Origin: Gammaproteobacteria bacterium
GTDB lineage: Bacteria > Pseudomonadota > Gammaproteobacteria > Steroidobacterales > Steroidobacteraceae
DNA: 40,442 bases
Reading direction: 5' to 3'
Assembly: GCA_016874235.1 (NCBI GenBank)
Contig: VGUJ01000015.1
Coordinates: forward strand, 1 to 40,442
Both the position numbers and the translations under genes were made by a program. The notes below the pieces were generated by a model. The model was given only the letters and a program-made list of their open reading frames with translations. It made no database searches and was not told the origin of the DNA. Positions 18,594 to 28,228 of the stretch are shown here, one piece after another; the stretch's first letter is position 1, and every line of letters begins with the position of its first letter.

Positions 18594-19484
18594 TTGAAAG
18601 TCAGTCATCATCCCGACTACTACTTGCCACTGCCTGAGGGACATCCGTTCCCGATGGTCAAGTACACGCTGGTGTATGACCGACTTCGCGAGGCGGGGCT
18701 GCTGCCCGCCGACAACATCATGATTCCGGAGGAAGCCTCTCGCGCGGATCTCGAGTATGTTCATACCCACGACTACCTTGAGCGCCTCTTTGGCTCCGGG
18801 TTGAGCGCGCAGGAGCAGCGGGCGCTGGGCGTTCCTTGGTCACCGCGCCTGTTGCGTCGCTCGCGACTTGCCGTGCAAGGGACGATCTTGGCGGCTGAAG
18901 CAGCGCTCGATGAGGGGCGCGGCGGTAATCTTGCCGGCGGCACTCACCACGCGTTTCCCGATCATGGAGAAGGATTTTGCGTTTTGAACGACGTCGCGAT
19001 CACGATTCGACGACTTCAGCGCGAAGGTCGAATCACGAGGGCGCTCGTCGTCGATCTCGATGTACATCAAGGCAACGGCACGGCTGCGATCTTCGAAGGT
19101 GATGACTCGGTCTTCACATTCTCCATGCACGGAGAGCGCAATTACCCTTCTCGAAAAATGCGTTCGACACTCGATATCGGACTACCCGACGGCATCGATG
19201 ACGACACTTACCTCTCTGCGCTCAAAGATAACCTGCCTCGGCTTATCGAGAATTTCAGTCCCGACCTCGTGTTCTACCTTGCGGGCGTCGACGTCGCGGC
19301 GGGCGATCGATACGGACGTTTCAACCTCAGCGATGAGGGGGTGCGCGCGCGTGATCGTAGTGTACTCGACTGGACGGCGAAGCACGGATTGCCGCTTGCG
19401 ATTACGCTGGCCGGAGGCTATTCACCCAATACGGTGCGCACGGCGATGCTTCACACCATCGTTTTCGAGGAGGCGATGAAGTGA
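18594..19484 (+). CDS. Histone deacetylase-family (acetoin utilisation/AcuC-like) amidohydrolase
   Basis: This 296-aa zinc deacylase has the fold of class II-like bacterial HDACs. His118-His119 (GGTHHAF) act as the charge-relay pair. Zinc ligands are Asp156, His158 (DLDVHQGNG) and Asp233 (AGVDVAAGD). The loop AGGYSPN near the C-terminus carries the catalytic Tyr. The start is the TTG at 18594: an in-frame stop sits at 18579 and the codons between cannot initiate, so this start is forced. Likely substrates are acetylated small amines or proteins. It overlaps the following hot-dog gene by 4 bp (GTGA), so the two are coupled. Confidence 0.9.
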   Translation: MKVSHHPDYYLPLPEGHPFPMVKYTLVYDRLREAGLLPADNIMIPEEASRADLEYVHTHDYLERLFGSGLSAQEQRALGVPWSPRLLRRSRLAVQGTILAAEAALDEGRGGNLAGGTHHAFPDHGEGFCVLNDVAITIRRLQREGRITRALVVDLDVHQGNGTAAIFEGDDSVFTFSMHGERNYPSRKMRSTLDIGLPDGIDDDTYLSALKDNLPRLIENFSPDLVFYLAGVDVAAGDRYGRFNLSDEGVRARDRSVLDWTAKHGLPLAITLAGGYSPNTVRTAMLHTIVFEEAMK

Positions 19485-20026
19485 GCACTCCAACATCGAA
19501 GCCCCGTCTTATGCAGCGTTTCTTGCGCTTCATGTCCGATCGTCGTGTTCTGTCCGATGCGCGCATGCTCGAGTTGTATCCGCCTTTCTGGTTCATGCGA
19601 ATCAAGGTACTCGAGATGGACCGCGATTGGCGGCATGTGCGTATTCGTTTGCCGCTCAACGGTATTTCTCGAAATCCGGGTGGCGTGATGTTTGGGGGTT
19701 TTCAGGCAGCACTGGCGGATCCGATTGCCGCACTCGCGTGTGCGCGAGTCTTCCCGGGATACTCAACCTGGACACGAGGGCTCTCGGTCGATTTCGAACT
19801 TGGCGGCAGTACCGACCTCGAACTCAGATTCGAATTTCCCATCGAACTCGAATCGAATATTCGTGACACGCTCGCCCGAGATCATCGAGCGACGCCCTCG
19901 TTCGAATATGGGTTTTATTTGAGCGATGGTCGACGCTGTACCCGTATCGTCAACACGGTCGCCATCAGACCGCGGGGCTATAGCCGAGCTACGACGCCAC
20001 CGGCGCCCGAGACAGGGGTCGACTGA
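19481..20026 (+). CDS. Hot-dog fold thioesterase-like protein (PaaI/DUF4442)
   Basis: This 181-aa protein has a hot-dog domain of the PaaI/YiiD-C (DUF4442) kind: LELYPPFWFMRIKVLEMDRDW, then GGVMFGGFQAALADPIAALA and the strand LSVDFEL. Such proteins hydrolyse acyl-CoA thioesters or bind acyl groups. The GTG start overlaps the deacetylase stop. A deacetylase with an acyl-thioesterase suggests a shared acyl-processing job, which is inference. The gene converges on rpoH, 47 bp away. Confidence 0.75.
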   Translation: MSTPTSKPRLMQRFLRFMSDRRVLSDARMLELYPPFWFMRIKVLEMDRDWRHVRIRLPLNGISRNPGGVMFGGFQAALADPIAALACARVFPGYSTWTRGLSVDFELGGSTDLELRFEFPIELESNIRDTLARDHRATPSFEYGFYLSDGRRCTRIVNTVAIRPRGYSRATTPPAPETGVD

Positions 20027-20073
20027 TCCAAAAAGAGGGCGGGGTCGCTCGAATGAGTAGGCGTACCGCCTTG

Positions 20074-20955
20074 TCAGGCGGGCTCGAGCATCAGGGCGCG
20101 AAGCTTTTTGATGGCATTGGCTTCGAGCTGACGGACGCGCTCGGCCGACACGCCGTATTTTGCGGCGAGATTATGCAATGTCGCTTTTTCCGCGTCACCG
20201 GCCATCCATCGGCTTTTCACGATATCCCGGCTGCGCTCGTCGAGCGACTGCATCGCTGCGATGAGGCGGCCGTGTTGGCCATCCTCCCATTCCTCGCTCT
20301 CGACCTGGTCTGCCGGATCGGCGTCGGGGGCGGGCAGGTAGGCCGCGGGTGCGTGGACTTCGTCTTCTTCGGAGTCGAGGGCCATCGGATCGAAAGACAG
20401 ATCCCGGGCGGACAGGCGACGTTCCATCTCGGTGACTTCACGCTCTGATACGCCGAGTTCCGTTGCCACGGTTCGGGTCTCTTCGGGGGAGAGCCAAGAG
20501 AGGTTTTTCTTGAGGCGACGGAGGTTGAAGAACAGCTTGCGCTGCGCTTTCGTGGTCGCGACCTTCACGAGACGCCAGTTGCGCAGGACATATTCGTGGA
20601 TCTCCGCCCGGATCCAGTGCACCGCGAACGAAACCAGACGAACGCCGATCTCGGGGTCGAACCGTTTGACGGCTTTCATCAAGCCGAGATTGCCTTCTTG
20701 GACGATGTCGCCCATCGGCAGTCCGTAGCCGGCGTAGCCGCGAGCGATATGAACCACGAAACGTAGATGAGACAGGACGAGGGCGCGGGCAGAGTCGACA
20801 TCGCCTTGGTCACGGAAGCGACGCGCGAGTGCTTGCTCGTCCTCGCGCGACAGCACGGGCACCTTCGAGACGCGATCGAGATACGCATCGAGGCTGCCGA
20901 GCGGGCCGGTCAGTGCGAGTTCGGAGTAGCGCGGGGCGAGGACTTGAGATGTCAT
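20074..20955 (-). CDS. rpoH: RNA polymerase heat-shock sigma factor RpoH (sigma-32)
   Basis: This 293-aa sigma factor directs heat-shock transcription. Regions 2.1-2.4 run from about 55 to 130 ([19 protein letters not shown] and [10 protein letters not shown]). The RpoH box QRKLFFNLR is at 138-146, which separates it from other sigma-70 members. Region 4.2 at the C-terminus contains [21 protein letters not shown] start at ATG 20955. The further ATG at 20994 would lie inside the spacer of a CIRCE operator, so the operator is better read as upstream leader. It follows ftsX on the same strand, as in E. coli, with 129 bp between. Confidence 0.95.
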   Translation of the reverse strand: MTSQVLAPRYSELALTGPLGSLDAYLDRVSKVPVLSREDEQALARRFRDQGDVDSARALVLSHLRFVVHIARGYAGYGLPMGDIVQEGNLGLMKAVKRFDPEIGVRLVSFAVHWIRAEIHEYVLRNWRLVKVATTKAQRKLFFNLRRLKKNLSWLSPEETRTVATELGVSEREVTEMERRLSARDLSFDPMALDSEEDEVHAPAAYLPAPDADPADQVESEEWEDGQHGRLIAAMQSLDERSRDIVKSRWMAGDAEKATLHNLAAKYGVSAERVRQLEANAIKKLRALMLEPA

Positions 20956-20980
20956 TCGGGCGTGTACCTCGGACGAAATA

Positions 20981-21007
20981 TTAGCACTCAGCATTTTTGA
21001 GTGCTAA
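20981..21007. promoter_or_regulatory. CIRCE operator (HrcA-binding site) before rpoH
   Basis: TTAGCACTC (20981-20989), nine spacer bases, then GAGTGCTAA (20999-21007) matches the CIRCE consensus at every position. It sits 25 bases upstream of the rpoH start and downstream of an AT-rich stretch (21035-21085) that likely holds the promoter. HrcA bound here would repress rpoH. The hrcA gene is not in the window. Confidence 0.93.
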
Positions 21008-21084
21008 TCCCCACCGAGGTTCCATCAGGTCGCCAGAAAATCAATATCGAGTTAAATCTGTATATTGTTTCATTTATAGATCAA

Positions 21085-22011
21085 TCAGCCACGAGCTTCG
21101 ATGCGAGCAATCAATCTGGCTGCACCCAGCCAGGCGCCCAGCACGCCGAGCAGGGTGCCGCCCGAGATCAGTACGAGCGCTTCGAGAGGCTCGATCCCGA
21201 CCAGTGCGTACCGTCCACCGTAGAGGGAGGCGAGACGCCCGACAGGCTCGATGAGACTCGCGACGGCGAGGCTCACGATGCCGACCGCAGCGGCACCACC
21301 GAGCAGCCCAAAGATCACGCCCTCATAGAGAAAGGGCCGACGGACGAACGCGTTGGTTCCGCCGACGAGCTTGGTCACTTCGATCTCCGATCGACGAGCC
21401 CGAATCTCGAGTCGAATGGCGTTGCCCACCACCGCGAGCACGCCCACGCCGAGCACGATCGCGAAGACCGCAAAGACGTTCCGCAATAGGTCGAGGATGG
21501 CCGTCAGCCTGCGTACCCACTCGCCGTCGAACTGCACGGTCTCGACCTCGGGCCAGGCTGAGAGATAGCGCTTCAGCGATTCGACCCCCTGAGGGTTGGC
21601 ATAAGCGACATCCGGTCGGAGGGTGATGACGTGCGGCAGCGGATTACCCTGCAAGGCGTCGAGCGCGGCGCCGAACCCCGAGTACTGGCGAAACTCTTCG
21701 AGCGCCTCGTCGGCCGATATGAGGGTGGCCTCCTCCACACCGGGGCGTTGACGCGCCGCCTCGGCGAGTTGCTCGGCTTTCGCAAGCGGAACATCGGTTT
21801 TGAAGAATACGGAGAGCTCGATGGAGTCCGTCACATCGCCTGCGGCGATGCGGGCGTTTTTGACGAGTAGCCACAGGGTCGAGGGTAGCGCCAGAGCGAT
21901 GGCGATGACGAATATCGTCAGCACGGTCCCGAGGGGCTGGCGGATCAATCGACCGAACGCCGACAGTAAAGCCTGCGCGTGCCGCGAAAAGTACGTGCCG
22001 GGCGAAATCAT
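21085..22011 (-). CDS. ftsX: Cell-division protein FtsX
   Basis: This 308-aa permease-like subunit of the FtsEX complex links septal peptidoglycan hydrolase control to the divisome. The first membrane helix is near residues 25-50. A periplasmic domain follows, including the FFKTDVPLAKAEQLAE segment, and three further helices lie between about 175 and 300. The N-terminus of related proteins is cytoplasmic. It overlaps ftsE by 4 bp. The gene order ftsY-ftsE-ftsX-rpoH is conserved in gammaproteobacteria. Confidence 0.95.
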   Translation of the reverse strand: MISPGTYFSRHAQALLSAFGRLIRQPLGTVLTIFVIAIALALPSTLWLLVKNARIAAGDVTDSIELSVFFKTDVPLAKAEQLAEAARQRPGVEEATLISADEALEEFRQYSGFGAALDALQGNPLPHVITLRPDVAYANPQGVESLKRYLSAWPEVETVQFDGEWVRRLTAILDLLRNVFAVFAIVLGVGVLAVVGNAIRLEIRARRSEIEVTKLVGGTNAFVRRPFLYEGVIFGLLGGAAAVGIVSLAVASLIEPVGRLASLYGGRYALVGIEPLEALVLISGGTLLGVLGAWLGAARLIARIEARG

Positions 22012-22697
22012 GCGGCGACTCCTGACCCTGGAGCGGGGGGAGTAGCGCTGAACACCCGTCCCTCGTCGATGAGAATTTCGCGCTGTGCGAATTCGCGGAC
22101 GAGCGCCATGTCGTGCGTGGCAATGAGTACCGTTACGCCGACGTCTTGGAACCGACGGAACAAATTCATGACTTCTCGAGCGAGACCATGATCGAGATTT
22201 CCCGTGGGTTCGTCTGCGATGAGCACCGTCGGTCGTGCCACCACGGCGCGCGCAATACCGATGCGTTGTTGCTCGCCGATGGAGAGCTCGGCCGGCGACA
22301 CCCGTTCTTTTCCAGTAAGTCCGACTTGATCGAGCGCCGCACGAACGCGTTTATCGATGTCTCGGAAGCGCGTGTCCGACACCACGAGCGGCAAGGCGAC
22401 GTTATCGTAGACCGGTCGATCCATAAGCAGCTGATGATCCTGAAAGACGATACCGAGCCGACGTCGATAGGCTGGGATCGCACGCGCAGGCAGGTCGCTC
22501 GTTTCTTGTCCGTTGACCGTGACGGTGCCGCGAGTCGGACGCTCGATGAGTGTCAGCAGCTTGAGCACGGAGCTTTTACCGGCACCCGAGCGACCCGTGA
22601 GGAAAACGAATTCCCCTGCTTTTACTTCAAAAGAGACGTCGTGTAGCGCCTCGCGTCCATTCGGATACTGCTTGAAAACGTGATCGAAACGAATCAT
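22008..22697 (-). CDS. ftsE: Cell-division ATP-binding protein FtsE
   Basis: This 229-aa ABC ATPase is the partner of FtsX. Walker A is GRSGAGKS (35-42) and Walker B is VLIADEPTGNLD. The signature reads LSIGEQQR, with Ile where the usual LSGGEQQR has its first Gly; the second Gly and the Ser are kept, so ATP binding is probably intact. It overlaps ftsY upstream and ftsX downstream by 4 bp each, so all three are one coupled operon. The C-terminus ends with a short Pro/Ala tail. Confidence 0.96.
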   Translation of the reverse strand: MIRFDHVFKQYPNGREALHDVSFEVKAGEFVFLTGRSGAGKSSVLKLLTLIERPTRGTVTVNGQETSDLPARAIPAYRRRLGIVFQDHQLLMDRPVYDNVALPLVVSDTRFRDIDKRVRAALDQVGLTGKERVSPAELSIGEQQRIGIARAVVARPTVLIADEPTGNLDHGLAREVMNLFRRFQDVGVTVLIATHDMALVREFAQREILIDEGRVFSATPPAPGSGVAA

Positions 22698-23665
22698 GTC
22701 TCATTCCCCGCCGTCGTGGCGGCCTCCGACTGTCGTCCGTCGACGAGTGCAGCGGCGAAGGCCGTCGCGTCAAACTCGCCGAAATCTTCCGCGCCTTCGC
22801 CAATGCCGATGAATCGAATCGGCAAACCCAGACGTTTCGCGATGGCCAGGACGATCCCCCCCTTCGCGGTGCCGTCGAGCTTGGTGAGCACGAGCCCCGT
22901 CACGCCGACGGCCTCGTGAAACTGCACGGCTTGGGCGAGCGCATTCTGGCCTTGGTTGGCATCGAGCACCAGCAGTACTTCATGAGGGGCCGTTGGGTCG
23001 ACCTTGCCCATCACGCGACGGACCTTGCGCAGCTCTTCCATAAGATGCGACTGCGCTTGTAATCGTCCTGCGGTATCTGCGATCAAGACATCAGCGCCAC
23101 GACTGCGGGCGGCGCTCAACGCATCGAAGGCGACCGCGGCGGGATCAGCACCGGTCTGTTGGGCAATGAGCTCCGCCCCGGTTCGTTCAGCCCAAACTCC
23201 GATCTGTTCGACAGCCGCTGCGCGGAATGTATCGCCCGCAGCGAGCACGACCCGAAGCCCTTGCTGACCCAACCGATGTGCGAGCTTGCCGATGGTCGTG
23301 GTTTTCCCAGAGCCGTTCACGCCCACGACCAAAATGGTGTACGGCTTTGCGCCGCGATCGACGACCAATGGTTTGGCCACGGGGGTCAACATGGCTGCGA
23401 TATCACTGCGCAGCGCTGCGAGCAGGGCATCGACATCATCCAGTTGTTGACGTGCGACGCGAGCGCGCAACCCCTCGAGCAATTCTTCGGTGACAGGTAC
23501 TCCGACATCGGCGGCGAGCAATCGGGTTTCGAGCTCTTCGAGCACGGCGGCATCGATCCGCCGCGCGCCGAACAGACGAGCGAGTCCCGCACCGAGTCCG
23601 CCGCCGGGTCGTGTGAGGCGATCTTTGAGTCGTTGGAAAAAGCCGGGCTTGGATTCGCTTGCCAT
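22694..23665 (-). CDS. ftsY: Signal recognition particle receptor FtsY
   Basis: This 323-aa SRP receptor GTPase delivers ribosomes with nascent membrane proteins to the translocon. The N domain covers about 30-100 and the G domain follows. G1 is GVNGSGKTT (115-123), G3 is DTAGRL near 200, and G4 is TKLDGTAKGG. The basic N-terminus FFQRLKDRLTRP replaces the long acidic domain found in E. coli FtsY, so the protein is a short version that probably binds membrane through this amphipathic helix. It is the first gene of the ftsYEX operon and divergent from rsmD (34 bp). Confidence 0.96.
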   Translation of the reverse strand: MASESKPGFFQRLKDRLTRPGGGLGAGLARLFGARRIDAAVLEELETRLLAADVGVPVTEELLEGLRARVARQQLDDVDALLAALRSDIAAMLTPVAKPLVVDRGAKPYTILVVGVNGSGKTTTIGKLAHRLGQQGLRVVLAAGDTFRAAAVEQIGVWAERTGAELIAQQTGADPAAVAFDALSAARSRGADVLIADTAGRLQAQSHLMEELRKVRRVMGKVDPTAPHEVLLVLDANQGQNALAQAVQFHEAVGVTGLVLTKLDGTAKGGIVLAIAKRLGLPIRFIGIGEGAEDFGEFDATAFAAALVDGRQSEAATTAGNET

Positions 23666-23682
23666 GCGGGGGCGGATTTTAG

Positions 23683-25479
<1,797 letters not shown>

Positions 25480-25501
<22 letters not shown>

Positions 25502-26298
25502 CAGTAGGTCGATCGTTGCGCCTGTACGCGATGCCGTACGAAATCACCACAGCGCCGGCAGGGTTCTCCCTCTCGCTCATACACGAACAGTTTCTGTCTG
25601 AAGTATCCGGGACTACCGTCAGCGCCGACGTAATCGCGGAGGGTTGTACCACCGACTTTGACGGCTTGAGTCAGCACCGCTTTGATCGCTTCGACTAGAC
25701 GTTCGATTTCCTCGCGCTTGAGATGACGAGTTTGACGACCCGGTCTAACGCCAGCGCGAAAAAGCGCCTCGCTTGCATAAATGTTGCCGACGCCGACGAC
25801 GATGTGCGCATTCATCAAAAACGGTTTTACGGCGACTTTACGCCCGCGTGATGCGCGCCAAAGATAATCCGCATCGAACGTGGGCTCGAGAGGTTCTGGA
25901 CCGAGTGAGGCAAGCAAAGGATGATAAAGTGCATCGCCGTCGACTAAATGCAGAGAGCCGAACCGCCTTGGATCGTTGAAGCGCAGAGTACGTCCTGAGT
26001 CGAGTTTCAGATCGAAGTGATCGTGTTTTAGTCGAGGTGTGTCGGCGGGCAGTACCCGCAAACTGCCAGACATACCGAGATGCAGGATGAGCGAGGAACC
26101 GCGATCGAGGTCGATCAGTAAATACTTTGCACGACGTCGTACCCCAACGATCGAGGCATTACGCACAGCGCGCGCGACGCTTGATGGGACGGGCCAACGC
26201 AGTCGCGGCTCATGCACGGCGAGTTCAATGACACGTCGTCCCTCGACATGAGGCTCGATGCCACGGCGCGTGGTTTCGACTTCGGGAAGCTCTGGCAT
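25480..26298 (-). CDS. mutM: Formamidopyrimidine-DNA glycosylase MutM (Fpg)
   Basis: This 272-aa bifunctional glycosylase/AP lyase excises 8-oxoguanine and formamidopyrimidines. After removal of Met, Pro2 is the nucleophile and Glu3 assists (PELPEVE). Lys58 (RRRAKYLL) matches the conserved catalytic Lys. The zinc finger uses Cys247, Cys250, Cys267 and Cys270. All catalytic residues are present, so it should be active. It follows rpmG after a terminator-like hairpin and overlaps the AlkA-like gene downstream. Confidence 0.97.
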
Positions 26299-26310
26299 TC
26301 GCCGGTCACG

Positions 26311-26343
26311 TTAAACGAAAAGGCCTGCACGAGGGCAGGCCTT
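26311..26343 (-). terminator. Probable terminator of rpmB-rpmG
   Basis: On the minus strand, AAGGCCTGC, a six-base loop, and GCAGGCCTT form a 9-bp stem followed by TTCGTTTAA. The hairpin lies 40 bases after the rpmG stop and just before mutM. The T-run is interrupted, so read-through into mutM is possible. Confidence 0.7.
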
Positions 26344-26382
26344 CACGAACCGCAGGAGCGTACCGATGGCACGCGAGCGGAG

Positions 26383-26538
26383 TTACTTGATTTTGGTTTC
26401 CTTGTAGGCCACGTGCTTGCGTACGACCGGGTCGTACTTCTTCACGTCCATCTTCTCGGGGTGAAGACGCTTGTTCTTCATTGCCACATAGAAATGACCG
26501 GTACCGGCGGAAGAGAGCAGTTTCACTTTTTCGCGCAT
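26383..26538 (-). CDS. rpmG: 50S ribosomal protein L33
   Basis: This is the 51-aa L33, read from the minus strand: it begins [17 protein letters not shown] and ends [10 protein letters not shown]. It matches the E. coli form closely but lacks its first four residues. It has no cysteines, so it is the zinc-independent type. It follows rpmB after 19 bp, as in most gammaproteobacteria. Confidence 0.95.
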   Translation of the reverse strand: MREKVKLLSSAGTGHFYVAMKNKRLHPEKMDVKKYDPVVRKHVAYKETKIK

Positions 26539-26557
26539 GGCTTCAGTGCTCCGTCGC

Positions 26558-26794
26558 TTAGATCTTCATGCCCTTGGCGCGAAGGTCGGCGACCACCGCG
26601 TCGAGGCCGTTCTTCTCGATGGTGCGCAGGGCGTTCGTGCTGACGCGCAGCGACACCCAGCGCTGTTCGCCCTCGAGCCAGAAACGCTGCGTGTGCAGGT
26701 TAGGCAGGAAGCGGCGACGCTTCTTGTTGTTCGCGTGCGAGACGCGGTTACCCGTGGTGGGGCGCTTTCCAGTGAGTTCGCAGACGCGGGACAT
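26558..26794 (-). CDS. rpmB: 50S ribosomal protein L28
   Basis: This is the 78-aa L28, the standard length. It starts [16 protein letters not shown] and contains [18 protein letters not shown]. It has a single Cys, so it is the form without a zinc ribbon. I use ATG 26794; the longer open frame upstream runs through the promoter. It leads the rpmB-rpmG unit. Confidence 0.96.
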   Translation of the reverse strand: MSRVCELTGKRPTTGNRVSHANNKKRRRFLPNLHTQRFWLEGEQRWVSLRVSTNALRTIEKNGLDAVVADLRAKGMKI

Positions 26795-26864
26795 CTTGAG
26801 AAGCCTTTGTAAATCAGTGGGTTGGACTCGCCCGAAGGTCTTGGACCCTGAGCAAAGGGCCGCT

Positions 26865-26893
26865 GTTATACCAGTCCCGCCGAGCCGTGGCAA
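26865..26893 (-). promoter_or_regulatory. Sigma-70 promoter of rpmB-rpmG
   Basis: Read on the minus strand, TTGCCA (26893-26888), a 17-base spacer and TATAAC (26870-26865) match the consensus at five of six positions each. It lies between radC and rpmB and predicts a leader of about 65 bases. Confidence 0.8.
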
Positions 26894-26912
26894 CTCGTCC
26901 CTGATCTCCCCT

Positions 26913-27602
26913 TTAGAGCACGCCTCGCTCGGCCAAGGAGACGGTGTACGGTCCGGCGACGATCAGGTGGTGTAGGACCCGGATGTCGACCAGTGCCAGG
27001 GCGTCCCGTAGGCGCAGTGTGATGAGCTCATCGGCCCGACTGGGTTCAGCCACGCCTGAGGGGTGGTTATGGGCCAGGATGACCGCTGCGGCGTGATGGG
27101 CGAGCGCCTGTCGCAGTACCTCGCGGGGATGCACGCTCGCCCCGTCTAGGGTGCCCCGAAACATCTCTTCAAAGGCGATGAGACGGTGGCGAGTGTCGAG
27201 ATACAGACAGCAGAACACCTCGTAGGGACGGTCCCGCAGTTGGGCGCCGAGGAATCGGGTGGTGTCGGAGGGCGAGGCGAGCGCAACGCCAGCGCGAAGG
27301 GCGGAGAGGTAGTGACGCCGCGCCAGCTCGAGAGCGGCGCGTAAGGAGGCCACCCGCGCCGGCCCCAGACCGCGCGAGTTTAGGGCGCGATCGGTCGACG
27401 CTGTCAGCAGGTTGCGCAGGCTGCCGTGTTCTCTCAACAGCGAGCGGGCGAGGTCGAGGGCGTTGGTGCCTCGAATGCCCGTACCGAACAGCAAGGCGAT
27501 CAACTCGGCATCGGTGAGCGATGAGGGGCCGCTCTCGAGAAGTTTTTCTCGCGGGCGCTCGTTCGTGGGCCAATCGCTCAAGCGAAGAGAACGTGTGGGC
27601 AT
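26913..27602 (-). CDS. radC: RadC/YeeS JAB-domain protein
   Basis: This 229-aa member of the RadC family has an N-terminal helix-hairpin-helix region ([19 protein letters not shown]) and a C-terminal JAB/MPN domain with the zinc motif HNHPSG (His178, His180) and Asp191. The biochemical function is still uncertain; a role in recombination or repair was once proposed. The start is ATG 27602, which has AGGAG six bases upstream; the open frame before it runs into the divergent dut promoter region. It keeps the conserved place next to rpmB. Confidence 0.94.
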   Translation of the reverse strand: MPTRSLRLSDWPTNERPREKLLESGPSSLTDAELIALLFGTGIRGTNALDLARSLLREHGSLRNLLTASTDRALNSRGLGPARVASLRAALELARRHYLSALRAGVALASPSDTTRFLGAQLRDRPYEVFCCLYLDTRHRLIAFEEMFRGTLDGASVHPREVLRQALAHHAAAVILAHNHPSGVAEPSRADELITLRLRDALALVDIRVLHHLIVAGPYTVSLAERGVL

Positions 27603-27681
27603 CGAGATCTCCTGCAACGTTTTTTCGGTGATCGGAGCGGTAAGCCTCGAAGAGCAGGGTGGAGTCGAGCGAGAGATGAAA

Positions 27682-27706
27682 GTCGATTTATTGTGCGCAA
27701 ATCGAC
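27682..27706. promoter_or_regulatory. Inverted repeat between radC and dut
   Basis: GTCGATTT (27682-27689) and AAATCGAC (27699-27706) form a perfect 8-bp inverted repeat with a nine-base spacer. It lies centrally in the divergent interval, upstream of a GGATAAT (27718-27724) that could be a dut -10 box. This may be a repressor site; I know no regulator with this sequence. Confidence 0.45.
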
Positions 27707-27760
27707 GGGACGTTCGCGGATAATGCGGCGTCGTTCGAAGAGAGCACCGGGAGTTTTCAC

Positions 27761-28222
27761 ATGACTCGGCGAGCAATGAAGGTCCGCATCCTCGATCCGC
27801 GGATCGGTAAAGAGTTTCCCTTGCCGGCTTACGCCACGGAGGGTTCCGCTGGTCTCGATCTGCGCGCGTGTCTCGACGCGCCGCTCGAGCTTGCGCCCGG
27901 TAAGGCCGAGTTACTGCCCACGGGTCTTGCCATCTGGGTCGCCGATCCGGCGTTGGCTGCAGTGATCCTTCCGCGCTCGGGTTTGGGTCACAAGCACGGC
28001 ATCGTGCTCGGCAATCTCGTCGGTCTCATCGACTCGGACTACCAAGGCCAATTGATGGTGTCGTGTTGGAACCGCGGTGCGACGGCTTACACGGTTCAGC
28101 CCGGCGAGCGCATTGCACAGCTCGTCGTCGTGCCCGTCGTACAGGTCGAACTCGAAGTCGTCGACGACTTCACCGCGACCTCGCGAGGTGCCGGCGGATT
28201 CGGCAGCTCAGGCACGCGCTGA
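27761..28222 (+). CDS. dut: Deoxyuridine 5'-triphosphate nucleotidohydrolase
   Basis: This 153-aa trimeric dUTPase converts dUTP to dUMP and pyrophosphate, which keeps uracil out of DNA and feeds dTMP synthesis. Motif 1 is AGLDLRA, motif 2 is [11 protein letters not shown], motif 3 is GLIDSDYQG, motif 4 is GERIAQLVV, and motif 5 is [10 protein letters not shown] at the C-terminus. I start at ATG 27761 because CGGGAG is spaced correctly; ATG 27776 is an in-frame alternative. coaBC, which lies between radC and dut in E. coli, is not here. Confidence 0.96.
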   Translation: MTRRAMKVRILDPRIGKEFPLPAYATEGSAGLDLRACLDAPLELAPGKAELLPTGLAIWVADPALAAVILPRSGLGHKHGIVLGNLVGLIDSDYQGQLMVSCWNRGATAYTVQPGERIAQLVVVPVVQVELEVVDDFTATSRGAGGFGSSGTR

Positions 28223-28228
28223 CAGTCG

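Noticed and set aside
20066-20081. CCGCCT-N4-AGGCGG hairpin at the rpoH stop as a terminator
   Set aside because: There is no T-run after it on either strand, and it spans the stop codon.
20956-20994. A longer rpoH starting at ATG 20994
   Set aside because: That ATG sits in the CIRCE spacer. The extra 13 residues do not match RpoH N-termini, whereas ATG 20955 does.
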